Source: Gammaproteobacteria bacterium (GTDB taxonomy: Bacteria; Pseudomonadota; Gammaproteobacteria; DSM-16500). Taken from it: a stretch of DNA of 64,000 nt. Position numbers and translations under genes: made by a program. Shown piece by piece: positions 31,081 to 40,532 of this stretch; position 1 is the first letter of the stretch; every line of letters starts with the position of its first letter. The notes below the pieces were generated by a model. It searched no databases. It was not told the origin of the DNA and worked only from the letters and a program-made list of their open reading frames with translations. Location of the stretch: assembly GCA_014132615.1 (NCBI GenBank), contig BMAH01000025.1, forward strand, positions 28,154-92,153, in the 5' to 3' direction.

Positions 31081-31554
31081 ATGGTTTTATCAACTCAACC
31101 TGTTTCAATCGTTAATACAAAGACTTGTGCTACGCTTGCAAATACTAAACATCCTTTTATGTTAGTGCTTGAGCGCGGTGAAAATCTATTTAAAGCCTTA
31201 TTGGAATGCGCTAAACAAGTTAATTTAAAATCAGCGAGCATTTATGGTTTAGGTGCGTTAGATGATGTGAGTGTCGCCTACTATCATTTAGATAGAAAAG
31301 AATATGACATCAAGCTTTTTAACGGTATGTATGAATTAATTTCTCTGCAAGGCAATATCACTCGCGTTGATGATCAACCCTTTTTGCATATACATGCAGC
31401 CATTGGCTTGCCTGATCACAGTGTGATGGGCGGTCATATTATGGATGCAACCGTCGGCCCTACTGCCGAAATCACTATCATTCCCTTTGAAGCAAGCATT
31501 CATAGAAAACACAGTGATGCCATAGGTCTTAAGCTAATGTGCCCTGGGTTTTAG
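31081..31554 (+). CDS. PPC (DUF296) domain protein
   Basis: 157-residue protein made almost entirely of one PPC/DUF296 domain, a fold found alone in bacteria and attached to AT-hooks in plant DNA-binding proteins. Marks are the FMLVLERGENLFKALLE start, SIYGLGAL, and the metal-type HIHAAIG followed by GGHIMDA. No AT-hook is seen, so DNA binding need not apply. The 3' end overlaps the converging thpR gene by 26 bases. Biological role in bacteria is unclear. Confidence 0.85.
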   Translation: MVLSTQPVSIVNTKTCATLANTKHPFMLVLERGENLFKALLECAKQVNLKSASIYGLGALDDVSVAYYHLDRKEYDIKLFNGMYELISLQGNITRVDDQPFLHIHAAIGLPDHSVMGGHIMDATVGPTAEITIIPFEASIHRKHSDAIGLKLMCPGF

Positions 31555-32122
31555 TTAAATTAACCTGTTCTAAAATCGTATAATGTGAACCCTCTGGTTG
31601 GGGTTCACTACGATATAAAGTCACTTCCCCCACCTCTATGATTTCCTGCAGTAATTCTACCTCAGATAGGAAAGCTAAATTAACGCCATGGGCATGCTTA
31701 ATCCGACCTAACGTTAAATGCCCTCGAAAAGGTCTATCCTCAATTGGATAATTAGCTGCCTGAATGCCTTGACCTATCAATTTGGATAACTCCGCCAATT
31801 CTTGTTGAGGTGAAATATCTAATACAATGACACGAGGGCGGTGGGGATCTGGCAGCAAATTAATATTACTTAGCTTAATAGAGAGGGGATGCTTATTATC
31901 CACTAAGGCAAGCTTGACCTTATCTAATAAGCTCGGCAAATGTGCAGTTTGCACTTCAGCGAGAAATTGTAAAGTAATATGCAAATTGGCTGGCTTTGAC
32001 CAGCGTATAGCGTTAGTTCTGGCCTTTTTCTTTAATTCGTTTATAAATTTACCTACTTTATCCTTCAACTCTTCCGAGAGAGCCACAGCAAAAAAAATCC
32101 GCATTACGGCTGGTTTCGTCAT
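31529..32122 (-). CDS. thpR: RNA 2',3'-cyclic phosphodiesterase
   Basis: 2H phosphoesterase of the ThpR/LigT family, which opens 2',3'-cyclic phosphate on RNA ends. The two HxTx motifs are HITLQFL and HLTLGRI, at the expected distance. The ATG at 32122 was chosen (GAGA six bases before); a GTG at 32134 is an alternative. Just under 200 residues, normal for the family. Confidence 0.92.
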   Translation of the reverse strand: MTKPAVMRIFFAVALSEELKDKVGKFINELKKKARTNAIRWSKPANLHITLQFLAEVQTAHLPSLLDKVKLALVDNKHPLSIKLSNINLLPDPHRPRVIVLDISPQQELAELSKLIGQGIQAANYPIEDRPFRGHLTLGRIKHAHGVNLAFLSEVELLQEIIEVGEVTLYRSEPQPEGSHYTILEQVNLTKTQGTLA

Positions 32123-32176
32123 TCCATTTCTCACTATGTTTGATTAGTATAGTTAGGTTAAATATAGGACTCCATT

Positions 32177-33046
32177 ATGGTAAAAAAACGTGGTCTTGGT
32201 AAATCTTTAGATGCTTTGTTGGCCTACACTGGCCCAGATCAATCCGCACCTGAAACTGACAATAAGCCTAATGAAACATTATCGCAATTGGCGGTTGATC
32301 AAATCCAACGCGGTAAATATCAACCTCGCCGCGAAATGGATGCAGCAGCACTTGAGGATCTTGCTAACTCAATTCGCAACCAAGGTATCATACAGCCTAT
32401 CATTGTACGTCCTGTGGGCAATAAATATGAAATTATTGCTGGTGAGAGACGCTGGCGTGCGGCTCAACTGGCGGGATTAACTGACGTCCCTGCCATTATT
32501 CGCGCTATTCCTGATGAAGCAGCGATAGCCATTGCTCTCATTGAAAATATCCAAAGAGAAAATTTAAACCCTATAGAAGAGGCGATTGCCTTACAGCGTT
32601 TAATAGACGAATTTGGCATGACACACCAAGATGTGGCGGAAGCTGTCAGCAAATCCCGCGCGAGTGTCACTAATTTATTACGGTTACTCGCCCTGCCAGC
32701 AGAGATAAAAACCATGTTAGAGCGTGGATTAATTGAAATGGGCCATGCACGCACATTAATTACCCTACCCGAAAAACAGCAAATTGAAATTGCAGAAATG
32801 ATTTTAGCCCGCGGACTTTCTGTGCGCGAAACTGAAAATGTCGTAAGGCGTTTGCAATCTGCTAATCCTAAAGCGAGTGCCAAGCCATTAGACCCTGATG
32901 TCGTCAAACTACAAGAAGAGTTATCAAAGCAACTTAGATTGAAAGTCGCCATTCAATGCAACGCCAAAGGCAGAGGGAAAGTGGTTATTCATTACAAGAA
33001 TTTAACTGAATTAGATGCGCTACTCTCTCAGCTTGAAGATGCTTAA
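32177..33046 (+). CDS. parB: Chromosome partitioning protein ParB
   Basis: CTP-dependent DNA clamp that loads at parS sites and positions the origin. The N-terminal KRGLGKSLDALL, the CTP-binding IAGERRWRAAQLAGL and the ENIQRENLNPIEEA box are all present, followed by the helix-turn-helix (TNLLRLLALP) and the C-terminal dimer domain. 289 residues. The usual partner parA is not beside it; the previous gene is thpR on the other strand. An F-box gene follows after six bases. Confidence 0.95.
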   Translation: MVKKRGLGKSLDALLAYTGPDQSAPETDNKPNETLSQLAVDQIQRGKYQPRREMDAAALEDLANSIRNQGIIQPIIVRPVGNKYEIIAGERRWRAAQLAGLTDVPAIIRAIPDEAAIAIALIENIQRENLNPIEEAIALQRLIDEFGMTHQDVAEAVSKSRASVTNLLRLLALPAEIKTMLERGLIEMGHARTLITLPEKQQIEIAEMILARGLSVRETENVVRRLQSANPKASAKPLDPDVVKLQEELSKQLRLKVAIQCNAKGRGKVVIHYKNLTELDALLSQLEDA

Positions 33047-33052
33047 AATGAA

Positions 33053-33865
33053 ATGAGAAATAGATCGCTGTTTAAGGATCTTCCTACACTCGAGAGCCTC
33101 CCTAGAGAAGTAAGGCTTCATATTTTTAGTTTCTTTTCTGCTGCTGACACTCTAAACACCCGTCGAGTTTGTAGATTACTTAATAACGATATATACGAAT
33201 ACTACGGCAAACAAATCTCTCGCCTCCTAGGCGGTAATTTATACCTGCGCTACCAACAAGAGCCTGATGTTTTTAATGAAATAAAAAGACAATCTCACTT
33301 ATTTAATCATCATGTATTATTAATTACAGACATGGAATTTAATCATCGACTTTATAAAAACAACCACCGCCCCCCTGCTTTACTTGCTTACCACTTAGAT
33401 AATGATACGTATTTTAAATCGCTTACCCCCAACGCTGCACATACAACTTTGCTTTATAAAAATGTTATTTATTCAAAAAATGATCTTAGGAAAAAAACGT
33501 TATGTAACAGACGGGGAAGTATAACAACCACCCATTACAAATTAATTTGTGTGATGATGGACGACATTTCAATCATGACAGATGCATTGCTAGATATTAA
33601 GCACCGGTATTTAGCCAACGGATTGGCGCTTCCTATTATTTTTATATCAACTTCCTCTGCCATTACTAAACAAGAAATACAAACCGTATTGGATTTAAAT
33701 GTTAATATCGCTGGCTTTATTCCACTAACACCCAGCGAAACTCCTTATGAACATAACATGTTACAATTTGATAAAGATTTGCGAGCATATTTTGAAAAGT
33801 TAAAAACGCTCTTAGCTTTATTTCCTATTTACTCAACCGCCTCTCTTCCTAGCACATCTTATTGA
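33053..33865 (+). CDS. F-box protein, candidate host-directed effector
   Basis: 270 residues without signal peptide. Residues 14-50 match the eukaryotic F-box pattern: SLPREVRLHIFSFFSAADTL, then TRRVCRLLNN. In eukaryotes this domain binds Skp1 and recruits substrates to the SCF ubiquitin ligase; Legionella effectors such as AnkB and LegU1 use it inside host cells. The remaining 200 residues are not recognised; they include an alpha/beta stretch (about 165-235). The gene begins six bases after parB, has no evident ribosome site of its own, and converges with a secreted-protein gene, overlapping it by seven bases. Translocation is inferred, not shown. Confidence 0.75.
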   Translation: MRNRSLFKDLPTLESLPREVRLHIFSFFSAADTLNTRRVCRLLNNDIYEYYGKQISRLLGGNLYLRYQQEPDVFNEIKRQSHLFNHHVLLITDMEFNHRLYKNNHRPPALLAYHLDNDTYFKSLTPNAAHTTLLYKNVIYSKNDLRKKTLCNRRGSITTTHYKLICVMMDDISIMTDALLDIKHRYLANGLALPIIFISTSSAITKQEIQTVLDLNVNIAGFIPLTPSETPYEHNMLQFDKDLRAYFEKLKTLLALFPIYSTASLPSTSY

Positions 33866-34263
33866 ATCATTACTTCACTTTTTGCTGGGTAAGAAAAATT
33901 ATAATTATTACCATCAAAGGCAATTAGAAATGTTTCTCTTGAAATTAAATGGGAATAATAAAAAATAGTCATGCAGTTATAACCACCTCCAACCACCGAC
34001 TTTAGTGAAAACGCATCTATACTTAAATAGTCGCCCGTTTGCAATTTTTCAATTCCTAGTGGATAACGTGCCGCAGAATTGCATAAACCGTTTGTCATAA
34101 ATCCAAGGTAAGCATCAATACGCACCGGGGTGGCAGTATTTTTAGGTGTCAAAAAATAAGTGGCATGAATGGTAGAAGGTGAAATGACACTTTTCGCACC
34201 TATTGTCCATGCATTGATAGACAAAGAAAATAAAAGACTTATTATCCCTAATACTAATTTCAT
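33859..34263 (-). CDS. Small secreted hypothetical protein
   Basis: 134 residues with a signal peptide (MKLVLGIISLLFSLSINAWT, cleavage near residue 18). The mature part is beta-rich and contains two Cys (in NGLCNSA and YNCMT) that may pair. Not recognised. Its ATG overlaps the TGA of the DUF1460 gene (ATGA), so the two are translationally coupled and probably act in the same compartment. Confidence 0.68.
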   Translation of the reverse strand: MKLVLGIISLLFSLSINAWTIGAKSVISPSTIHATYFLTPKNTATPVRIDAYLGFMTNGLCNSAARYPLGIEKLQTGDYLSIDAFSLKSVVGGGYNCMTIFYYSHLISRETFLIAFDGNNYNFSYPAKSEVMIQ

Positions 34264-35291
34264 AATAATTTCTCTACATGAATTCCTAAGATCGCTGGCC
34301 ATTCCATATACCAGTAACTACCAAATTGATAATCCGTCAAATAAGCGAATAATGGCTTTTTTTCAACACGATTACACATTGTATAATGCCCGTTTTTTGG
34401 CTTAATCGCACTACATTCATAATTGCCTTTGTTATTTCTATACCATGCAAAATGATTGGGATAAGCACTTGTGGCGTGCACTAACATTAACTCTTCGCAC
34501 CATGGTTTATTGCAAGTAATAGGTTTTACTCGACAATAAGTTTGCTGATTTTTAGCATCACAGGTGATTTTATGATAAATGATTGTATGTTTTTTAAAAC
34601 GCTCGCGATACACAATGCCAATATGCCCCACGTTTAATTCCGTACCAATCACTTCTTTAATATTTTTACGGCCAACAAACCATTTATTTGTGTCATAAAC
34701 TAATTCAACAATCGCGGGTGTCGGTATCATGTTAAGCAATTCTATATGGGGTGTGTAACTTCCATTAGCGTTAAGTAATGCTAAAGAAGTTTTAGGTAAA
34801 TAAGAAATACTTACTGCACTCGGCCTCACATTTATATGTAAAAACTGACGTTTCAGCCACTGTTGTTTATCTAAGATAGACGACGTTATTTTTGCATACT
34901 GACTTAATTCACCTGTGATTGTCACATCTTGAATGAAACCTTTTTGCTGATTCGCTTTATTAAAATCTGCATCGATAAAATGATGTCGATTTAAATAGTG
35001 CCAAGGATTTTTTGGCAGTAAATAATGATTGTAGCTAACTGCTAAATAATATTTTTCAACTTCAGTTGGCTCTTTAGCTAAACGCCTAGCCATAATGGTT
35101 TGCACCAAAGTCTGGCAATCATAACCTACTTGCCCTGTATCGCCTTTGCGATAAGGTTTATCGAGTAAGTTCTTGGTGAGGTCAGCTAATTGTTGATCCA
35201 AAGAACTAGGTAAAGCCTGAACGACACTAATAATTAAATATAGAAATAGTAATGACGTAATCTGTCTAATAATCATCCTTGGGCTCATCAT
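34260..35291 (-). CDS. DUF1460 family NlpC/P60-like amidase, secreted
   Basis: Periplasmic protein of the DUF1460 group, cysteine amidases related to NlpC/P60 and proposed to act on muramyl peptides. A signal peptide (RQITSLLFLYLIISVVQA) precedes the domain. The nucleophile Cys is in GYDCQTLVQ, and VGHIGIVY gives the catalytic His. 343 residues from this start; an ATG 15 bases later (35276) gives the same mature protein. Coupled to the small secreted protein downstream. Function by family resemblance only. Confidence 0.8.
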   Translation of the reverse strand: MMSPRMIIRQITSLLFLYLIISVVQALPSSLDQQLADLTKNLLDKPYRKGDTGQVGYDCQTLVQTIMARRLAKEPTEVEKYYLAVSYNHYLLPKNPWHYLNRHHFIDADFNKANQQKGFIQDVTITGELSQYAKITSSILDKQQWLKRQFLHINVRPSAVSISYLPKTSLALLNANGSYTPHIELLNMIPTPAIVELVYDTNKWFVGRKNIKEVIGTELNVGHIGIVYRERFKKHTIIYHKITCDAKNQQTYCRVKPITCNKPWCEELMLVHATSAYPNHFAWYRNNKGNYECSAIKPKNGHYTMCNRVEKKPLFAYLTDYQFGSYWYMEWPAILGIHVEKLL

Positions 35292-35375
35292 CTATTTACT
35301 GAATTTTTGCTTTCGCTTTTCAACTCGTTCAACGTTTATAATGGAATAAATGAGAAAAAATTGCTATGGATGGCT

Positions 35376-36368
35376 CTATAATAAAATTTTATACGGACTT
35401 CCAGCCTGCTCCTGAGTAAGCTTAGGGATTAAATAACCAGGTAATTGTTGTCTTAGTGCATCATGTAATTGTTTTGCTTTTTCTAAGCTAAGATCAAAAT
35501 GTGCAGCGCCTTCTACTTTGTCTAAAACATGCAAATAATACGGCATTACTTTAGAAGCAAATAAAGTCTCACTCAACTCTATTAACGTTTGCACTTGATC
35601 ATTTATTCCTTTTAATAACACAGCCTGATTAAGCAAGGTAATATCTGCATTATTAAGCTTAACTAGCATTTGCTTAACTTCATCGTTAATTTCTTGCGCG
35701 TGATTTGCATGTACGACAATCACTTTTTGCAATGGTAATGTTTCTATCCAGGCAAGAAATTCTCTAGTAATCCTTTCTGGTAAAACAATAGGTATTCTTG
35801 AGTGAAAACGTAGGCGTTTAACATGAGAAATTGATAACAATTTCTCAGTAAATTGCATTAATAATTTATCACTCACTGCTAATGGATCACCACCGCTTAG
35901 TATCACTTCAGTAATATGACTATCTTGTTTTATGTAATTTAATATTGCCTCCCAACCTGCTTTGCCAGGGTTATTTTCTGCATAAGGAAAATGGCGCCTA
36001 AAACAATAACGACAATGTATGGCGCATACACTTGTTAATGTCATTAATACGCGGCCGTGATATTTATGCAATAAACCAGGAATAGGATTTACAAGCTGTT
36101 CTTGTAAAGGATCACGCTTAAAATCAGGATGCGTTTTGCATTCTATATCTAGTGGTAACACTTGCTTAAGTAGCGGGTCATTAGGATTTTTTTTCTGCAT
36201 TCTATCTACGTAACTGCGTGTCACCCTTAAGGGAAAAAGCTTAGCTGCTTCTAAGGCTTTGGGTGCATAACTAGCATCTAAACCCAATAAAGCAATTAAT
36301 TCTTTGGGATCGGTAATTAAATTTGTTAGCGATTGTTGCCAGGCAGCTTTTTTGTTTAATTCAATCAC
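35376..36368 (-). CDS. epmB: EF-P beta-lysylation protein EpmB (radical SAM lysine 2,3-aminomutase)
   Basis: Converts (S)-alpha-lysine to (R)-beta-lysine, which EpmA attaches to elongation factor P so that ribosomes pass polyproline stretches. The radical SAM cluster motif is CAIHCRYC, followed by RRHFPYAENNPG; the GGDPL motif and PLP lysine region (QAGSPYKILL end) are as in E. coli YjeK. 330 residues. Neither epmA nor efp is in the window. Confidence 0.95.
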   Translation of the reverse strand: MIELNKKAAWQQSLTNLITDPKELIALLGLDASYAPKALEAAKLFPLRVTRSYVDRMQKKNPNDPLLKQVLPLDIECKTHPDFKRDPLQEQLVNPIPGLLHKYHGRVLMTLTSVCAIHCRYCFRRHFPYAENNPGKAGWEAILNYIKQDSHITEVILSGGDPLAVSDKLLMQFTEKLLSISHVKRLRFHSRIPIVLPERITREFLAWIETLPLQKVIVVHANHAQEINDEVKQMLVKLNNADITLLNQAVLLKGINDQVQTLIELSETLFASKVMPYYLHVLDKVEGAAHFDLSLEKAKQLHDALRQQLPGYLIPKLTQEQAGSPYKILL

Positions 36369-36486
36369 TTAGCTATGACCCTTGTTAACATTTATATTCA
36401 TAGAAATTCGTACAAAACCAAAGTGGGTAGCGAAAAATTGCTATAATCGTTGATAGGAGACTGATAGTCAAATAAGGGGATATGAA

Positions 36487-38661
36487 GTGCTTGATGCTGA
36501 CCGTCCCATTACCTCAAGTATTGAGGATAAATTAAATAGAACCGTATTCGCTAAATATTTAGCTCGTTGCATGTTAGATCATAATGAGCCTGATAGTTTG
36601 GTGGTAGGTTTATACGGTGGCTGGGGTGTAGGTAAAACATCTGTGATTAACTTAGTCATGGAAGAGTTAAATTTTGCAGCAAGCAACATGGAAGATAACG
36701 CAAAACCTATTATTTTAAATTTCAGCGCGTGGAGTTATTCGGGCCAGCATCAACTTATTTATAGCTTTTTTAGGCGGCTTTCTTCCGCATTAAGAGGCGT
36801 TACTTATTTAGAAAACTCAGAACGCATTTTACATTTACTGGAATTATACGTTTCCTTTTTTACTCATCAACCTGTCCCCCGCTCCTTAAGACCCAAACGT
36901 GCTTGGTATGAAAAATTATTTAAACATCGTAATGATGAAGAAGTTTATGCATGGGAATCAGGCCGGGATTTAACATTAGTTAAAGCTGAATTAAATGAAT
37001 TATTACGCAATCAACAGCATAAAATTATTATTAGTATTGATAACATTTCCCGATTATACCCAGACGAAATTAAACAATTATTTCAAATAGTAAAATCTAT
37101 GGGTGATTATGCTAATACTGTTTACCTGCTTGCTTTTGATAAAGACCAAGTTGTTAATGCGTTAGATAATTTAGATGATGGCGGTGGAGAAGATTTTGTA
37201 GAAAAAGTGATACAAATGCCTTTTGAAATTCCCGCTATTCAACAACAAGACTTAGAAATTATTTTCGCTGATAAATTATCTGATTTAATGACCTTAGTGC
37301 CAAGTGAAGCGTGGAATACAGAATACTGGGCTGACATTTATTATAATTCACTCAAATATTTTTTCTTAAATTGCCGAGATATTACGCGCTACGCTAATAC
37401 ACTTGAATTTAGTTATACTCGACTGAGAGATGTAGTTAATCCTGTCGACTTTTTTGCGCTGACCGCTTTAGAAGTATTTACACCTGAGGTGTATGCAGGT
37501 ATACGGGATAACAAAGATTTATTCACGGATTTACTAGACAATGTCTATGTCATTACAGAAGATCAACGCGAAAAAGACAAAGCACGTTGCGAGGAAATAA
37601 TTCATAGAACAAATAGAATTGATAATGAAACATTATTAGAATTGCTCATTTATTTATTTCCACGCTTAAGCTATATTTATTATCCCGACATTAAAATTTA
37701 TCATGCTGAAGCGGTTGCTAGAAAATTGCGTAGAATTTGCAGCCCTGATTTATTCGATATTTATTTCCGCCTTTCTATGCAGACCAGCCAAATTCCACTT
37801 ACTGAATTTTACACTCTATTAGACTTTGCTTCTGATGAGGCCATGTTTGAACAAGTTATTACACGCTTAAATCAAGATGAACGTATTATCAAATTCTTAG
37901 ATTTACTAGACAGTAAAATTGTTAAAAAAATTCCTAAGGAATACATACAAACTATTATCAATGCGTTATTAGAAAATGGGGATTTATTCCCGGCAGGTGT
38001 TACCGGTAAATTAAGTTTAGAAACACCTATGCGTGTGCATAGAATTATTCACGACTTGTTGCGCCGGTTCTCTAACTCAGAAGAGAGATATCTTCTCTTG
38101 CAACAAGCGATAGGTAAAGCTGCTAAAAGTGTTTACATTTCTGTTTTCGAATTAAGGGAACAGGCAAAAGAGCATTCTGAAGAAACAGATAATTATATTC
38201 CTAGTGAATATAGGGATTTAGAAAATAATCAATTAAGGTCCTTGCAACAACTTGCTGTCAGTAAAATGATTGTCTGGGCTGACAACGGCAGTTTGGTTGA
38301 TCATCCTAAATTACTACCTTTACTTTATGCTTGGCGTGATTGGGGCGATGCTGATGCTTGCTCTCGTTACGTAAAAAAAATCACCCAAACCGATCATGGA
38401 TTATTAGTTTTCCTCAATGCGATCTTAGACAGAGATATTAACTTAATCATGTTAAGACAACACAAAGACAGCCACAGTGCAGAATATTTAGAAAAAATCG
38501 CCTTATTTTTGCCCTCACACGAACTGACTGCTCGTGCGAAGGCTATTTTTGAAAATGATGCATTTGAAACATTATCAGAGCGCGATCAACTCGCTATCTT
38601 AATATTTTTAGATATCACACAAACACAAACTACAAAAACATTCCCTAAAATTACTGTCTAA
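36487..38661 (+). CDS. KAP family P-loop NTPase
   Basis: 724-residue STAND-like NTPase of the KAP family. Walker A is GGWGVGKT (residues 44-51); the FSAWSYSGQHQLIYSF segment after it is diagnostic; Walker B is IIISIDNISRL near residue 185. Many KAP proteins have membrane helices inserted in the NTPase domain; none is evident here. The C-terminal half is helical and repeat-like. The start is GTG with AAGGGG eight bases upstream. KAP proteins include the phage-exclusion protein PifA, so a defence role is possible, but no partner gene is adjacent. It converges with the TpsB gene (four-base overlap). Confidence 0.88.
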   Translation: MLDADRPITSSIEDKLNRTVFAKYLARCMLDHNEPDSLVVGLYGGWGVGKTSVINLVMEELNFAASNMEDNAKPIILNFSAWSYSGQHQLIYSFFRRLSSALRGVTYLENSERILHLLELYVSFFTHQPVPRSLRPKRAWYEKLFKHRNDEEVYAWESGRDLTLVKAELNELLRNQQHKIIISIDNISRLYPDEIKQLFQIVKSMGDYANTVYLLAFDKDQVVNALDNLDDGGGEDFVEKVIQMPFEIPAIQQQDLEIIFADKLSDLMTLVPSEAWNTEYWADIYYNSLKYFFLNCRDITRYANTLEFSYTRLRDVVNPVDFFALTALEVFTPEVYAGIRDNKDLFTDLLDNVYVITEDQREKDKARCEEIIHRTNRIDNETLLELLIYLFPRLSYIYYPDIKIYHAEAVARKLRRICSPDLFDIYFRLSMQTSQIPLTEFYTLLDFASDEAMFEQVITRLNQDERIIKFLDLLDSKIVKKIPKEYIQTIINALLENGDLFPAGVTGKLSLETPMRVHRIIHDLLRRFSNSEERYLLLQQAIGKAAKSVYISVFELREQAKEHSEETDNYIPSEYRDLENNQLRSLQQLAVSKMIVWADNGSLVDHPKLLPLLYAWRDWGDADACSRYVKKITQTDHGLLVFLNAILDRDINLIMLRQHKDSHSAEYLEKIALFLPSHELTARAKAIFENDAFETLSERDQLAILIFLDITQTQTTKTFPKITV

Positions 38662-40385
38662 TTTAATGAAGCAACGACGCTAAAGAAGACACGTGGATTT
38701 TTACCCTGACCTATCAACTCTTCTGCTGCTACTTTCTTAGTTAACGGTTGTGCCCACATGAAATTACCACTGACATATTTAGTAAAATAAAAGCGAACAC
38801 CTAAACCAGTTGAAGTGGCGCTTAACTTTTTCGGTGTACCGCCTATTAATAAATAATTCCAAATCATACCTGCATCGTAGAAAGTGTAAAATTGTAGTGT
38901 TTGTAGAGTTCTGCCTACGTTGTAGTCGTAGCGTAACTCTAAACTTCCTGCCGCACCCCTATCACCGATTAACTCAGCTACGTCGTAACCTCTACCTAAT
39001 TGAGGTCCACCGAATGTGAATTGTTCAGAAGCAAGCAAGGGTACTTGTGACCATTGGCCTTGTATAATTCCATATAAAGAAAAGGGACCTTTTATAGCCT
39101 GTAGCCTACTTGCCGTACCAGCAAGCTTAGTATAATTTGCATGGCCACCAGGTCGAGACGTTTCTGCTGTTTGTGGATTAGTGTCCGTTGTGTAACCCCA
39201 AATGGGTAAACCTTGGCGTATATCTAAGCTCAGTAAATTTACACCATACCAAGAATCTGCAAAATTATATGTACCGCCTAAACCAATACTGCGAATATGG
39301 TCAGTATATAATTTAGTATTTAATGCAGTAACATTACTATCTAAATAATTACCCCCAGCACGGAAGGTTAAGCTAGAGCTACGTGTTCTGAGGTAGGGGA
39401 AATAAAAAGTAGTGTAATAATTTGTCGTTAAACCATCAATTTCAAGCGGTTGTAACACAAATAATGGATGAGTTTGTGTGCGTGTGCCGCCCACCATCCA
39501 ACCAACGCCTTGAGCCGTAACTGGCATGGTATGATTCAAATCTAGGTAAGTTAACTCGCCGCCTTTGGGCGTTTTGGTAACAGTAAAATTAGTCACATCG
39601 CCGGTTGCTATCCATGAATTAATTCCCAAGCTAGCTGTCATTTGCTGAGGACCAATATAGAGTGTGCCGTAGTTATCATAAGAAGCAAAACCGGTAAAAG
39701 TCTTCGTTTGCGTTACTAAATTTAAATCGGCTGCACCGGTTTGATTTTTTGAAGGCTCAAGTACAGCCTTGACATCCGTTCCGGGTAATTCATTTGCTAA
39801 TAAGAGATAACGCTCCATACGTGAAATTTCAAGTGGGCGACAAATTTTAATTTGATCCCCATAAGCTTGCACAATATCACGCGCATTACGAGGATCGCCT
39901 GATACGATGACTTTATCAATAAAGCCTTCTATGATTTGAATTTTAACTACGCCGCCTTTTACATGCTGGGGTGGTAAAATCGCTCTAGAGATAATATAAC
40001 CATTATTACGATAATAATTAGTAATGCCTTGAACAATTTCAAATAACTCACTCACCGTGATCACTTTATGCAATTTATCTGCATAAATAGGCCGCAAAGT
40101 AGCTTCGTTATAAACGTGATTACCTACTAACACAATGCCGTTTAACTGGAACTTAATTTTTTCTGCTTGTTCGGTTAAAGGAGATTTTGTTTGCTCTGGT
40201 TCTGTAATTGATGGAGGCGATACTGGCTGTGATTTAGGTTGCTCAGCGCCTATAGCTTTGCTCACTTGTTCAGGCAGGACAGAACCTGGCAAAAAACCAC
40301 CTAGCGGCTCTGCAAATACAGTCTGCTCCGCAAAAAAAATGAGACCAATAAGGGGGAGGAGTTTAAACGGCACTTTCAGCTTCAT
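38658..40385 (-). CDS. TpsB transporter of two-partner secretion (ShlB/FhaC/HecB family)
   Basis: Outer-membrane beta-barrel that exports a large TpsA partner. A signal peptide (LLPLIGLIFFAEQTVFA) is followed by a Pro-rich linker, POTRA domains (about 75-225: GNHVYNEATLRPIYAD, GYIISRAILPPQ, IQIIEGFIDKVIV) and a C-terminal barrel. QFTFGGPQLGRGYD is the conserved loop-6-like motif with its Arg. It ends in VVASLN, a typical barrel terminus. 575 residues. No TpsA gene is nearby. It is divergent from the cyclase gene at 40533. Confidence 0.92.
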   Translation of the reverse strand: MKLKVPFKLLPLIGLIFFAEQTVFAEPLGGFLPGSVLPEQVSKAIGAEQPKSQPVSPPSITEPEQTKSPLTEQAEKIKFQLNGIVLVGNHVYNEATLRPIYADKLHKVITVSELFEIVQGITNYYRNNGYIISRAILPPQHVKGGVVKIQIIEGFIDKVIVSGDPRNARDIVQAYGDQIKICRPLEISRMERYLLLANELPGTDVKAVLEPSKNQTGAADLNLVTQTKTFTGFASYDNYGTLYIGPQQMTASLGINSWIATGDVTNFTVTKTPKGGELTYLDLNHTMPVTAQGVGWMVGGTRTQTHPLFVLQPLEIDGLTTNYYTTFYFPYLRTRSSSLTFRAGGNYLDSNVTALNTKLYTDHIRSIGLGGTYNFADSWYGVNLLSLDIRQGLPIWGYTTDTNPQTAETSRPGGHANYTKLAGTASRLQAIKGPFSLYGIIQGQWSQVPLLASEQFTFGGPQLGRGYDVAELIGDRGAAGSLELRYDYNVGRTLQTLQFYTFYDAGMIWNYLLIGGTPKKLSATSTGLGVRFYFTKYVSGNFMWAQPLTKKVAAEELIGQGKNPRVFFSVVASLN

Positions 40386-40532
40386 TAGAATCCCTTCTAG
40401 TTACAGCAAGTATGACTAACAATTTTAATATAAAGTCTCTCAATTTGTAATTAGTAATCACATGGACTTTCTGTACATGAAATTACCATCTTAGGTATAT
40501 ACTATATCCATACTCGCTTACAAGGATGATAT

